Below, in pieces: positions 33,595 through 41,856 of a stretch of DNA of 64,000 nucleotides. The position numbers were made by a program, and so were the translations under genes. Numbering within the stretch: position 1 is the first letter of the stretch; each line of letters begins with the position of its first letter. The notes below the pieces were generated by a model, which was given only the letters and a program-made list of their open reading frames with translations, did no database searches and was not told the DNA's origin. This DNA is from CAG-411 sp050875145. GTDB taxonomy: Bacteria > Bacillota > Clostridia > Lachnospirales > Lachnospiraceae. The stretch lies in NCBI GenBank assembly GCA_050875145.1, contig JBNMLH010000003.1, positions 1-64,000 on the forward strand, given 5' to 3'.

Positions 33595-33765
33595 TAAATT
33601 CCGATTTGCTAAATTCATATCTATATTATATCACAAAAATAACGGCAATGCAGCCGTTACCCGAAGGAAAGAATAATCCCGAAAGTATAGTAAACGAAAC
33701 TTGATTCGCACATACATAAAAAATGAGAACGGATTTAACCATTCTCATTTCTATAAACTATAATT
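33595..33765 (-). repeat. Copy A of the island repeat: terminator, spacer and promoter-like box
   Basis: The minus strand has the terminator hairpin GAGAATGG-ttaaat-CCGTTCTC plus T6 just after the acetyltransferase gene, a spacer of about 70 bases, a second hairpin AACGGC-tgcatt-GCCGTT, then TTATTTTTGTGATATAAT and GATATGAATTTAGCAAAT. The zinc-ribbon gene follows. Same order in copy B (38.9 kb); parts in C and D. Confidence 0.7.
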
Positions 33766-34352
33766 TACCTATCCCAACAAGTCTTTTTGTCTTCTTCCGT
33801 AATTGTTCGAATGACCCTACAAGGATTTCCTACTGCTACCGAATCATTTGGAATGTCTTTGACAACGACACTTCCGCCTCCAATTACGACATTACTTCCA
33901 ATTGTAACCCCCGGCATAACCTGAACCCCAGCACCAATCCATACGTTATCTCCTACAGTAATGGGATAAGCATATTCCAATCCTTGATTTCGACGCTCAA
34001 AATCAATAGGATGCCCCGCCGTATGAAAACCACAATTTGGTGCAATAAACACATTATCACCAAAAGTTACTTTTGCACCATCTAAAATGACGGTATTGTG
34101 ATTGGCAAAAAAGTTTTCACCAATCTCGATGTTGTAACCATAGTCACACCAGAAGGGTGCAATAATGCAAAAGGCTCCCTTCGTTTTGCCAAGCAATTGC
34201 TTCATAACCTCTTGCTGTCCTTGTTCATCAGACGGATAGAGTTGATTGTACTGATAGCAAAGATCTTTTGCCGTAGTTCTTTCCTTCAATAAATTTTTGT
34301 CATAATTTGCATCGTACAACATTTGTTTTTGCATTTTTTCTTTCTCTGTCAT
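33765..34352 (-). CDS. Hexapeptide-repeat sugar O-acetyltransferase (maltose acetyltransferase type)
   Basis: The 195-residue protein has the family N-terminus (MTEKEKMQKQMLYDANYDKN, an N-terminal helical arm), left-handed beta-helix repeats (IGENFFANHNTVILDGAKVT), the catalytic His in NCGFHTAGHPIDFERR and the end VVIGGGSVVVKDIPNDSVAV, GNPCRVIR. It acetylates a sugar or similar acceptor with acetyl-CoA; the acceptor is not predictable. It follows a second acetyltransferase by only one base. Confidence 0.88.
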   Translation of the reverse strand: MTEKEKMQKQMLYDANYDKNLLKERTTAKDLCYQYNQLYPSDEQGQQEVMKQLLGKTKGAFCIIAPFWCDYGYNIEIGENFFANHNTVILDGAKVTFGDNVFIAPNCGFHTAGHPIDFERRNQGLEYAYPITVGDNVWIGAGVQVMPGVTIGSNVVIGGGSVVVKDIPNDSVAVGNPCRVIRTITEEDKKTCWDR

Positions 34353-34353
34353 T

Positions 34354-34950
34354 TTATTTTCCCTCTAACCTTTCTAAATAATCCGTTTTATCTTCCTCCG
34401 TTATTTTTCTGATTACCTTACATGGATTTCCTACTGCTATGACGTTTGCAGGAATGTCTTTCGTGACAATACTTCCAGTTCCTATAATTGTATTATCGCC
34501 AATTGTAACTCCTGCAAGAACCTTTACATCACCGCCTAGCCACACGTTTTTTCCAATATGAATTGGCTTACCATAGCAGCCTCCGTTTATCCTTTCTTCT
34601 GCATCTGTGGCATGATTGGCAGAATACAATCCAACATTCGGTCCGAGCAATGTATTGGAACGAATCGTCACCTCCGCACAGTCAAGAATTATACAACCAA
34701 AATTGATATATACATCGTCTTCAATCGTAATATTTTTACCAAATTCGCATTTGAAATCAGGTTCTATCCACACATTTTTTCCAACACTTTTAAACAACTG
34801 CTTCATAAGTTGGTTTCGTAACTCAACTTCTTCGTCTTCGGTCTTGTTGTAGGCTCTGAACAACTTCTTTGCTGTCACTCTGCGTCCAAACAAGTCCTCA
34901 TCAAAGTCATTGTATATTAGCCCCTTTTGTAATCTTTCCCATTCTGTCAT
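34354..34950 (-). CDS. Second hexapeptide-repeat O-acetyltransferase
   Basis: The 198-residue protein is of the same family as its neighbours (MTEWERLQKGLIYNDFDEDL; IRSNTLLGPNVGLYSANHAT; IIGTGSIVTKDIPANVIAVG, NPCKVIR). The His-containing loop is SANHATDAEERINGG rather than AGHP, the form found in galactoside-acetyltransferase-like enzymes. AGGAG precedes its ATG. Less than about 50% identical to the next gene by eye, so not a recent duplication. Confidence 0.87.
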   Translation of the reverse strand: MTEWERLQKGLIYNDFDEDLFGRRVTAKKLFRAYNKTEDEEVELRNQLMKQLFKSVGKNVWIEPDFKCEFGKNITIEDDVYINFGCIILDCAEVTIRSNTLLGPNVGLYSANHATDAEERINGGCYGKPIHIGKNVWLGGDVKVLAGVTIGDNTIIGTGSIVTKDIPANVIAVGNPCKVIRKITEEDKTDYLERLEGK

Positions 34951-35031
34951 TGCATTTGCTCCTTTCTAAAATTCCGATTGAGAAACCTGTCGTATTTATA
35001 CAACCTTCATTTACGCTTTTGAAAATATATA

Positions 35032-35883
35032 TTATAACGGATGATAGATTGGTTTCATTTTATCGAAAGTACAAAATTCTCTGAAACCTAACGTTTTTAA
35101 TTTCAACTTTGTTTCATCAATAAATGTTCCCAAATGTTCTGGCTTATGACTGTCACTTCCGATGGTCAATATATGTCCACCTAATTCCCGATATAATTTT
35201 AAAATATCTTGTGATGGAGTAAGGTCGGATAATCCATATCTGTGACTAGAAGTGTTTACTTCAATACCCTTTCCATCTGCAATTATATATTTAAAAATCT
35301 TAGTTAGAATCGGTTTTAACTTTTCAAATGGATAGTGACCAACATTATCGTACCTTGTAATCAAATCCATGTGACCTAGCACGCTATAATTATGATAATG
35401 TTGCACCAAATACAACAATTCTTCATAGTAGCGTTCATTATATTCCTGCTGCGTTTTGTTTTTTTGAAAATCCTGATTCCAGAATTCTTTATTCTCCACT
35501 TCGTGAACAGAAAGAATGATAAAATCAAAAGGAAACCCTGCAAATAATTTTTCATACTTTTCAATCGTATGTGTCTGCATCCCAAATTCCAGACCAAATT
35601 TTAAACTAATCTTGTCATCATATAACGCCCGCATTTCCTTAAATGTTTTATAATAAATCGGATAATGAACATTTGCCAAAGGCATTTTATCCGGCTCTCC
35701 TAAACCACCTTTGCGATAGAGCATTTCTCCAGGTTCATCCCAGTCTTTTTTTATGCCATAATCCACATGGTCAGTAAAGCAGATTTCATCTAATCCTAGA
35801 ACGATAGCATCTTTTATTACTTTTTCCATAGCATAATTAGAATCGTCGCTAAATTCTGTATGAACATGATAATCCGCCTTCAT
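35032..35883 (-). CDS. PHP-family histidinol-phosphatase-like hydrolase
   Basis: The 283-residue protein begins MKADYHVHTEFSDDSNYAME, the HxH motif of PHP phosphoesterases, and has CFTDHVDYG, LEFGMQTHTIEKYEKLFA, LSVHEVENKEFW, GHMDLITRYDN and TIGSDSHKPEHLG, matching HisJ/HisK metal ligands. HisJ-type enzymes dephosphorylate histidinol phosphate, but no his genes are near, so another phosphoester substrate is possible. GGAGGGG precedes the start. Confidence 0.85.
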   Translation of the reverse strand: MKADYHVHTEFSDDSNYAMEKVIKDAIVLGLDEICFTDHVDYGIKKDWDEPGEMLYRKGGLGEPDKMPLANVHYPIYYKTFKEMRALYDDKISLKFGLEFGMQTHTIEKYEKLFAGFPFDFIILSVHEVENKEFWNQDFQKNKTQQEYNERYYEELLYLVQHYHNYSVLGHMDLITRYDNVGHYPFEKLKPILTKIFKYIIADGKGIEVNTSSHRYGLSDLTPSQDILKLYRELGGHILTIGSDSHKPEHLGTFIDETKLKLKTLGFREFCTFDKMKPIYHPL

Positions 35884-35902
35884 AATCCCCCTATCCCCTC
35901 CT

Positions 35903-36007
35903 TTAAATTTTAATAAGTTTTTTCCCTTTTGATACTATAAACTGGATGGCTGGTCCTGAAACAACATAATAAGTGCATTCATCTACACAAACCTGCTGCG
36001 CACATGC
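35903..36007 (-). pseudogene. 35-codon C-terminal gene remnant
   Basis: A frame open between stops reads ACAQQVCVDECTYYVVSGPA and IQFIVSKGKKLIKI. It looks like a real protein end but has no start. It lies between the third acetyltransferase and the PHP gene. Family not recognised. Confidence 0.35.
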
Positions 36008-36012
36008 CTAAC

Positions 36013-36663
36013 TTACTCATTGTTATTTTCACGTTCTTTAATCCCTGAACTGATCACATTCCATGCTTCATCATCAATTTCTTCATTATGGAGTACTTTC
36101 CTTCTGTCGTTTTCTGTAATTTTGCGAAGCACACGACATGGATTTCCTACTGCAATCGACCAGTTTGGAATATCCTTTGTCACTACACTTCCTGCTCCAA
36201 TCACCACATTATTTCCTATGTGTACGCCAGGACAAATAACACTACTGCCGCCTATCCATACATTATCTCCAATTGTTACTTCTTTTCCATATTCAAACAT
36301 GGAATTGCGCGTATCTGGATGAATTGGGTGCCCTGCTGTATAAATGGCTACATTCGGAGCCATAAAACAATTATCTCCAATCCTAACACTTGCCACATCT
36401 ATAATAGTGCAATTATAGTTTGCAAAAAAATTCTCTCCCACCTCTATATGTGAACCATAATCACAATAAAAAGGCGGATTAATCACACAATCCTTTCCAC
36501 TCTTCCCAAGAAGTTCTTTAACGGTCTCTGAAATTCCATCAAAATCAGATCGATCCATAAAATTAAGTGTTTGCAATTTTTTTCTGCAAACACTCTGCTC
36601 CTCCATAACCGTTTCATCAGAAACATACAAAAGCTGCATATCTCTTCTTTTTCTCATATCCAT
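36013..36663 (-). CDS. Third hexapeptide-repeat O-acetyltransferase
   Basis: The 216-residue protein shares the family features (QTLNFMDRSDFDGISETVKE arm; ANYNCTIIDVASVRIGDNCF; AIYTAGHPIHPDTRNSMFEY with the catalytic His; VVIGAGSVVTKDIPNWSIAV, GNPCRVLRKITEND). It has a longer, very charged C-terminal tail. GGAGG lies upstream inside the MATE remnant, so its transcription may depend on that remnant's old promoter. Confidence 0.87.
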   Translation of the reverse strand: MDMRKRRDMQLLYVSDETVMEEQSVCRKKLQTLNFMDRSDFDGISETVKELLGKSGKDCVINPPFYCDYGSHIEVGENFFANYNCTIIDVASVRIGDNCFMAPNVAIYTAGHPIHPDTRNSMFEYGKEVTIGDNVWIGGSSVICPGVHIGNNVVIGAGSVVTKDIPNWSIAVGNPCRVLRKITENDRRKVLHNEEIDDEAWNVISSGIKERENNNE

Positions 36664-36666
36664 AAT

Positions 36667-36885
36667 TTACTCCTCCATCTCTGTTAGTTTTTTTACCCAC
36701 TTATATTTTTTATAATGCCTGAACGCTACTGGAAAATTTACAATTTCATCCAGCTTCAATGTAAAATATACGATTAGTATTGGTAATTTTAGTATAAATA
36801 CTGTCAAACATCCAAGAGAAACTGCAAAGTACCATATGTTAATTGTATCGCATGTTAATCCAAATTTTGTATCCCCACCCACCAC
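36667..36885 (-). pseudogene. C-terminal remnant of a MATE-family transporter
   Basis: About 72 residues remain: VGGDTKFGLTCDTINIWYFA, then hydrophobic segments and the basic tail FRHYKKYKWVKKLTEME, which match the end of MATE multidrug/sodium antiporters (normally about 450 residues). The GTG frame start is not a real start; the rest of the gene is gone. The break point coincides with a hairpin described next. Confidence 0.75.
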
Positions 36886-36933
36886 TTATTGCTCTATGCA
36901 ATAGAAGTGAGGGACTTTCTTGTTCATGTTAAA
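36882..36933 (-). mobile_element. Hairpin at the MATE breakpoint, possible IS200/IS605-like end
   Basis: The minus strand reads AACAAGAAAGTCCC, then CACTT/AAGTG and TTGC/GCAA pairing around TCTAT, and GTGGTGGGTGGGG. AAGAAA-hairpin-GTGGTGGGT recalls the element end after hemL. Part of it (GTGGTGGGTGGGG) also codes the MATE residues VVGG, so the similarity may be partly chance. Confidence 0.25.
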
Positions 36934-37066
36934 AAGTCTATTCTTTACTTCATACATTGAATTTATACCTTTCGAGTTTCTTTTTTAAGATAATCCATTT
37001 TTATTGATTTTTATATAAAAATCTGCCATACTTATATAACATTCGTTCGCAATTAGGAGGTTTTGT

Positions 37067-37948
37067 ATGAATAAGGAATATATAGATATTATGTTAAATT
37101 CTGATTTTTCTGAGAATGTAATTTATAATCAGCCGAATTTCCCTGCATATATAAAAAAAGGACAGCTCTCATGCTATCCAGATTATCGTGCCGTCAGTCA
37201 CTGGCATGATGATTTTGAATTTATACTAATTTTGAATGGTAGTATGTCTTATAATGTCAACGGAAATCATCTACTCTTACAGACAGGTGAGGGACTTTTT
37301 GTAAACAGCAGAAGTTTTCATTATGGCTATTCGGACACTCATGCTGACTGCAGTTTTATCTGCATTTTATTATCCTCCGAACTGCTTTCTTCCAATGAAT
37401 ATTTCAGGACTGCTTGCATAAATCCACTTACACAAAATGCACAATTTCCATTCCAAAAACTTACTGTAGCCGTTCCCTGGCAGTATAGCATCATTAATGA
37501 TCTCTCTGAGTTATATACGGTAAATAACAAAAAACTCTACCCATTTCATATCATACAAAAATTTGCACATATTCTGGAGATATTGTTTCAAAATATGAAT
37601 TCTTCTACAGAGTACGAGCAAAATAAAGAGGATATTCAAGCGATTACCGCTATGATTGGTTTTGTGCAGAAGCATTATCAAAACAAACTCATACTTAAAG
37701 ATATTTCAAACGCTGGAAATTGTGGCAAAACAAAGTGTACTTCTCTTTTCCAAAAATATCTTTCCATGTCACCAATATCATTCCTGAACCACTACAGACT
37801 AAAAAAGGGAAGTCTGCTTCTTAGGAGTACTTCCATGTCAATCACAGAAATTGCTTACGCATGTGGATTTTCTACTACAAGTTATTTTTGCGAACTATTC
37901 CATAAATATTACAATATTACACCCGGAGCTTATAGAAACAAAAGATAA
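37067..37948 (+). CDS. AraC-family transcriptional regulator
   Basis: This is the only well-supported plus-strand gene. The 293-residue protein has an N-terminal cupin-like ligand-binding part (VSHWHDDFEFILILNGSMSY, GEGLFVNSRSFHYGYSD) and two C-terminal HTH motifs (LKDISNAGNCGKTKCTSLFQ; MSITEIAYACGFSTTSYFCE, LFHKYYNITPGAYR). TTAGGAGG precedes the ATG; TTGATT-17 bases-CATACT (37008-37036) may be its promoter. It points away from the acetyltransferase group, and could control it. Confidence 0.88.
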   Translation: MNKEYIDIMLNSDFSENVIYNQPNFPAYIKKGQLSCYPDYRAVSHWHDDFEFILILNGSMSYNVNGNHLLLQTGEGLFVNSRSFHYGYSDTHADCSFICILLSSELLSSNEYFRTACINPLTQNAQFPFQKLTVAVPWQYSIINDLSELYTVNNKKLYPFHIIQKFAHILEILFQNMNSSTEYEQNKEDIQAITAMIGFVQKHYQNKLILKDISNAGNCGKTKCTSLFQKYLSMSPISFLNHYRLKKGSLLLRSTSMSITEIAYACGFSTTSYFCELFHKYYNITPGAYRNKR

Positions 37949-37979
37949 GACATCATCATATGCAAAAAATACTACCATT

Positions 37980-38002
37980 TTCATGTCTATAAACTATAAT
38001 TT
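37980..38002 (-). repeat. Partial copy of the island repeat at the end of the LRR-like gene
   Basis: The sequence AATTATAGTTTATAGACATGAAAATGG on the minus strand, described in parts (AATTATAGTTTATAGA then CATGAAAATGG), directly after the stop codon corresponds to the start of copy A (AATTATAGTTTATAGAAATG, then AGAATGG). The second hairpin arm is missing, so it would not terminate well. Confidence 0.4.
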
Positions 38003-38811
38003 CATATTTTCCTATATTTCTTTACCAGTGCATCAAATTCTTCTAAATACTTGTGGAATTTTTCATCATCAATTCCTTTCGTTAATCTCCTCTTTCCCTT
38101 ACATAAGTTGTAGAAAGATGTCTTTTTTCCATTGATATCTATAACTGTGTCTTCGGAGTACGGTCTTACTATTGTTCCTTTCAAATCTTCTGGAAAAATA
38201 GAGACCAACTTGGTTAATTCATCAAACGTAAAATATCTAGGCGATATATTTAGTGTCTTTATCCGACTATTCGCCAGACAACTATAATTAGAATCCAATA
38301 CTTTATCACCATACCATGAAAAACACTTAACTGTACTGAGTGCAACAGGGTTAAGTGATTCTATTTCCATCTTACTCCAAACAACATTGCCAATATTGAA
38401 CACCTCCAATGCCGGAGCATCTTTTATTTCCTCTATAGAATGTAGTTTTGTAAAATCATCTAATTCCAATCCCTTTAAAGCTTTATTATTACTCATTTTC
38501 CAAAGTTTAGTTGCCTTCTGATTAAAAAAATAAGTAATATATTCAATCTCCTCTAATTCTGATAGCAATGATAAGTCTTTCACACCTTTATTTTTCCAAA
38601 AGGATATGGCTTTGAACTGTTTCCCATATTCATTTATTAAATATTCAAAAGTCTTCTGTTCAAGCCCTGATATGATAATAGATTTTGCATTTGGATACTG
38701 CCTTATAGTATCAATCTGCTGTATCGTGATTTTTCCTCCGCCAACTTCCTTCTGTCTTAAATCTATATCATATCCATTTGTACCCGAAAAATTATTAAGA
38801 TTTATTGACAT
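38002..38811 (-). CDS. Orphan protein with leucine-rich-repeat-like spacing
   Basis: The 269-residue protein MSINLNNFSGTNGYDIDLRQ has no signal peptide or TM. Segments such as KDLSLLSELEEIEYITYFFN, LKGLELDDFTKLHSIEEIKD and RIKTLNISPRYFTFDELTKL have the spacing of irregular leucine-rich repeats, so a beta/alpha solenoid binding protein is likely. It could be an immunity or binding partner; nothing in the sequence proves this. GGAGG precedes the ATG, and copy B of the promoter box lies upstream. Confidence 0.55.
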   Translation of the reverse strand: MSINLNNFSGTNGYDIDLRQKEVGGGKITIQQIDTIRQYPNAKSIIISGLEQKTFEYLINEYGKQFKAISFWKNKGVKDLSLLSELEEIEYITYFFNQKATKLWKMSNNKALKGLELDDFTKLHSIEEIKDAPALEVFNIGNVVWSKMEIESLNPVALSTVKCFSWYGDKVLDSNYSCLANSRIKTLNISPRYFTFDELTKLVSIFPEDLKGTIVRPYSEDTVIDINGKKTSFYNLCKGKRRLTKGIDDEKFHKYLEEFDALVKKYRKI

Positions 38812-38855
38812 TAGTCACCTCCATCACATAAAAATTTGAATTATCCCAATCAATA

Positions 38856-39010
38856 AATTCCAATTTGTTAAATTCATATCTATATTATATCATAAAAACA
38901 ACGGCAATACAGCTATTCCACAAAGAAAAAGACAATGCCAAAAACAGATATAAACAAAACATAATTCGAGTATACATAAAAATGAGAACAGATTTAACCA
39001 TTCTCATTTC
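38856..39010 (-). repeat. Copy B of the island repeat
   Basis: On the minus strand: terminator hairpin GAGAATGG-ttaaat-CTGTTCTC with T5, about 70 bases of spacer, then GCTGTATTGCCGTTGTTTTTA, given in two parts here (GCTGTATTGCCG; TTGTTTTTATGATATAAT), and GATATGAATTTAACAAAT. Order and spacing match copy A; the second hairpin has decayed. It precedes the orphan gene at 38002-38811. Confidence 0.7.
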
Positions 39011-39103
39011 TAAACATTTTATCAAATTTATTATATCTAATATATGCACTGTTTCTGCCTGCTTTGAATATGTCAATAGCTGGCTTACTGTATTTACATT
39101 CAA
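39010..39103 (-). pseudogene. Short coding remnant before the terminator of copy B
   Basis: After GGAGGTTAGAGG a TTG-initiated frame reads NVNTVSQLLTYSKQAETVHI then LDIINLIKCLEM before it runs into the terminator hairpin. The first part looks like the N-terminus of a small helical protein, cut by the repeat. Low certainty. Confidence 0.3.
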
Positions 39104-39146
39104 CCTCTAACCTCCATCTATATATGACATCTTCAAATTACGATTC

Positions 39147-40223
39147 TCAAATCTCCCAAAATTTAGATGTCAGCTCCTGGTTTATGATAGATGAGAGAAC
39201 ATTAGGATTATTCTTCTGAAACGCTTTCAGACTTTCAAGAAAAGCGGTTTTATTCTCCGTCTTTATGTCTGAAAAAGTTGCATCTAGCTTCTGGTCTTTT
39301 ACATTTTTCTCCATATATTCCTCCGACCGCTTTTCGTAATTGTCAACCATCGAAGGATTCTTTTTCACTGCCCCTTCATACCAATTTGTAAGATATTTTA
39401 ACGCATTAAGCTGTCTGTCCTCATTACTGCTCTCTTTACTGCTCTCTTTACTAATCTTCTGATATTCCGTGTACGCACTGCTGTCCATCGTCCGCATCAT
39501 GTCAAGCACATTTGTAGTCTTTACAAGATTGCTGCCATGCCCAAGATATGTGCCTTTCTCTATCCCGTAATTCATATTTCCGTTGTTGTCAGCTTTTCCT
39601 GCACTCGCAAGCTTTGCGATGGACTCCATCGCTTCCAAAAATGATTTTCTGCTATCTTCTGGGATAAAGTTCTCTGCCGCACATTCCGCTTTCTTCATAC
39701 CAAGTGAAATATTTGCCTGCCGTTCTTCCCCCGTCATAGCGCCACTATTTCCGACAAGGAAATTCTGACGGATAATATCATACACAAATCCCTGCTCCTC
39801 TTTGCTACAGTTCTCCACCGCAGATGCAACCGCCTTGTCTGCACCGTATATTCCAGAATATGCCGGAAGTTCTAAGGACTTATCAACCTGCGTGATTTCT
39901 TTTTGGAATGCTGCATTCCTAGCATCCATCGCTTCCTGCTGTTCCTGCGTTATATTAGCATCCACTGTGCCTTTTCTGCTTTCCACAAGTGCAGCCATTC
40001 CATCTCCCGAAAATTCAACAATAACCGCATCCCCATACTGCGAACCAATGTCCTTCATCGCCTGCAGGGTTTCTTCCCTCGACATCTTGTCCATAATCTT
40101 ATTGCCATGTTCATCCGTAGTGTTAAACTCGTACTTTACAAGGGTGTCTTTCTTATATGTACCGTTTCCATATAAGGGAATATTCGTTGTTCCTCTGTAA
40201 AACCGACTGTAATCAATATTCAT
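39147..40223 (-). CDS. Orphan protein of unknown function (MNIDYSRFY type)
   Basis: The 358-residue protein begins MNIDYSRFYRGTTNIPLYGN, has no signal peptide or TM, and contains MSREETLQAMKDIGSQYGDA followed by VIVEFSGDGMAALVES, a pattern I have met in uncharacterised Lachnospiraceae proteins. The rest is mostly helical and charged. ATG 40223 is favoured over GTG 40232 by the spacing to GGAG. It is grouped with three other orphan genes facing the same way. No function can be assigned. Confidence 0.55.
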   Translation of the reverse strand: MNIDYSRFYRGTTNIPLYGNGTYKKDTLVKYEFNTTDEHGNKIMDKMSREETLQAMKDIGSQYGDAVIVEFSGDGMAALVESRKGTVDANITQEQQEAMDARNAAFQKEITQVDKSLELPAYSGIYGADKAVASAVENCSKEEQGFVYDIIRQNFLVGNSGAMTGEERQANISLGMKKAECAAENFIPEDSRKSFLEAMESIAKLASAGKADNNGNMNYGIEKGTYLGHGSNLVKTTNVLDMMRTMDSSAYTEYQKISKESSKESSNEDRQLNALKYLTNWYEGAVKKNPSMVDNYEKRSEEYMEKNVKDQKLDATFSDIKTENKTAFLESLKAFQKNNPNVLSSIINQELTSKFWEI

Positions 40224-40251
40224 AATATACACGCTCCTTTACTTTATTAAG

Positions 40252-40392
40252 TCAAGATATAATCCTTTTTTTACATGTCGTCCCATCAATAATCAAAATC
40301 ACATCTGCATATGTTTTATCCAGATAGGTTTTATACTCTTCAATTTTCTCACTGTCTACCTTGCTATTTGCCTTTAAAATTATTCTCTTATT
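40252..40392 (-). pseudogene. Small frame without start codon after the orphan gene
   Basis: Between two stops the minus strand codes NKRIILKANSKVDSEKIEEY, then KTYLDKTYADVILIIDGTTC and KKRIIS. It overlaps the last bases of the upstream gene and lacks a start codon. It appears to be a gene remnant; ADVILIIDGT resembles a Rossmann-type strand but no family can be named. Confidence 0.35.
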
Positions 40393-41321
40393 TTAGATGC
40401 CAACACGGTATAAAATTCTTTTTCCTGTTGCAGATATGCTGCCCTTTCCTCTGTAACTGCTGCTAACGGATTTTCTATTCTCTCCAATATTTTGTCGATA
40501 GCTGCTAAACAACTTTCTTTCGTTTCACCAAAAATATTGTCATCACCACCTGTCAGAAAATCCTGCTCCACAGATAACTGCGTTAATGTACTGGTTACAT
40601 CCGTCTGAAATGGATTAAAACCAGTTTCTTCCAATGTTTCCTGCCATGCCGCCTTGACACTCTCTGGCACTGTTTGAAGGTAATAATCACTAATATAAGC
40701 AATCTGTTTTTTGGTTTTTTCGTCTGCAAACTGATAGGTTCTGTTATTCGCTTTTAACTGTTCATATGCCGCCTGCGCATCACTGTTCGCTTCTGACTCA
40801 TACCAACCATCTTTATTTTTGCTATATTTCATGCCATTAACTATAAAATCTTTGGAAGTGTCTACACCCAAATAAGACATAACATCCGTAATTTCTTCTG
40901 TATACTTAGCGTATTCCTCTTTTGAATGTGCTACGGTAGTCATTGTCCCACCTGCATTTCGTAGCAATGATGCCAATGCATCTGCCATGCTTTGTGCTTT
41001 TACATAGGATTCTGTATCATACGGATTATCTCCACCAGAAACATCTACTCCATGCGCTGTAACCGTAAGCACATGACCTCCATTCACACGGATCCTTTGC
41101 CCTTCTGCAATATTAACAGAATTATTCTGTCTACTAAGTGAAGCACTCTTCGCCAATTTTATAGGTGTATTTAACACTTGTACCAAATCTTCTACCGGAT
41201 TTAGTAAGTGCTGCGACATCACTCCATTATATGCTTCTTTATCTTTAATAACTGTATTTTTGTAATTAGACGTAAGTCCTCTTGTATTGGGATTAATATA
41301 ATATGATATTGCTTGCATCAT
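40380..41321 (-). CDS. Orphan protein of unknown function
   Basis: The 313-residue protein starts MMQAISYYINPNTRGLTSNY after GGAGG (either of the two Met codons is possible). No signal peptide, TM or catalytic motif is visible. It has a Gly/Val-rich beta segment at about 70-95 (RIRVNGGHVLTVTAHGVDVS) and a helical C-terminal half with FLTGGDDNIFGETKESCLAA. It stands in a row with the orphan genes at 39147 and 41857. Families of this type recur in Lachnospiraceae genomes, but I cannot assign a role. Confidence 0.55.
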   Translation of the reverse strand: MMQAISYYINPNTRGLTSNYKNTVIKDKEAYNGVMSQHLLNPVEDLVQVLNTPIKLAKSASLSRQNNSVNIAEGQRIRVNGGHVLTVTAHGVDVSGGDNPYDTESYVKAQSMADALASLLRNAGGTMTTVAHSKEEYAKYTEEITDVMSYLGVDTSKDFIVNGMKYSKNKDGWYESEANSDAQAAYEQLKANNRTYQFADEKTKKQIAYISDYYLQTVPESVKAAWQETLEETGFNPFQTDVTSTLTQLSVEQDFLTGGDDNIFGETKESCLAAIDKILERIENPLAAVTEERAAYLQQEKEFYTVLASKIRE

Positions 41322-41341
41322 CTCAACCTCCTTCGTTTTTT

Positions 41342-41497
41342 CTAACCTCTATTTCCTTTATCGGATAAAATAACCTGTTCTCCAGAATCATATTCTGTAA
41401 TATCAAACTCGTAATTCTTTTTCTCACCATAGTCTGACAACAAATCTAACAGATTTTTTCTGTCATCTATCCTGTCATCACAAATAATAATGTTCAT
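41342..41497 (-). pseudogene. N-terminal fragment of a LytTR/AgrA-type response regulator
   Basis: The frame from ATG 41497 codes 51 residues, MNIIICDDRIDDRKNLLDLL, SDYGEKKNYEFDITEYDSGE and a short tail before TAG. CDDRxDDRKNLLDLLSDY and EYDSGEQV are the acidic pocket and beta2/alpha2 of the receiver domain in AgrA-like regulators. The phosphoacceptor Asp and the DNA-binding LytTR domain are lost. Its promoter region still carries direct repeats (next entry). Confidence 0.65.
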
Positions 41498-41600
41498 ATT
41501 TTTCATTCCTATCTTTGATTGCTCTCATGCCTGTAAACCATATAAGTTTCACGTAACACTCTTTATTATATCAAATAAATATTCCTCTCGATCATCCTCT

Positions 41601-41636
41601 GCATCAAATGACTATTTCCCGCATAGAACGACTATC
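41601..41636 (-). promoter_or_regulatory. 20-bp-phased direct repeats upstream of the response-regulator fragment
   Basis: Read on the plus strand, GCATcAAATGACTAT (41601-41615) and GCATaGAACGACTAT (41621-41635) repeat with a 20-bp period, close to two helical turns. LytTR/AgrA proteins bind paired direct repeats with a spacing of about two turns. A TATAAT lies closer to the gene (41561-41566), as expected for activation. Confidence 0.45.
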
Positions 41637-41650
41637 TCCTATAGAAACAC

Positions 41651-41691
41651 AAAAGCACTGTATCTCAAACTCTTTGAAATACAATGCTTCC
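41651..41691 (-). terminator. Hairpin with imperfect arms
   Basis: AAGCAcTGTAT pairs with ATACAaTGCTT around a loop. It resembles the AACGGCAcTGTAT hairpin of copy D at 42.65 kb and lies after the nitroreductase remnant. Terminator function is likely but the T-run is short. Confidence 0.35.
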
Positions 41692-41735
41692 CTGCATTTT
41701 CTATATCGTCATATTGCTATGATTACTTTACTTAT

Positions 41736-41834
41736 TCACATTTTCCTATCTGGGAGTGCCTTGTCTGGTGATGCCTTTTCTGTGTCAACATATCCCAACG
41801 CAATAATTGCTATCGGTTCAAGTTGCTTGGAATA
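41736..41834 (-). pseudogene. C-terminal remnant of a nitroreductase-family gene
   Basis: The frame between stops codes YSKQLEPIAIIALGYVDTEK then ASPDKALPDRKM. LEPIAIIALGY followed by a charged, Pro-rich end is the typical C-terminal region of FMN-dependent nitroreductases (family length near 170-200 residues). All the N-terminal part is missing. Confidence 0.5.
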
Positions 41835-41856
41835 TTAAACTGGAACTTGTTGTATT

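Noticed and set aside
41601..41636. CRISPR array
   Set aside because: Only two direct repeats of 15 bases with a 5-base gap; this fits an operator, not an array. No other array-like repeats were seen in the window.
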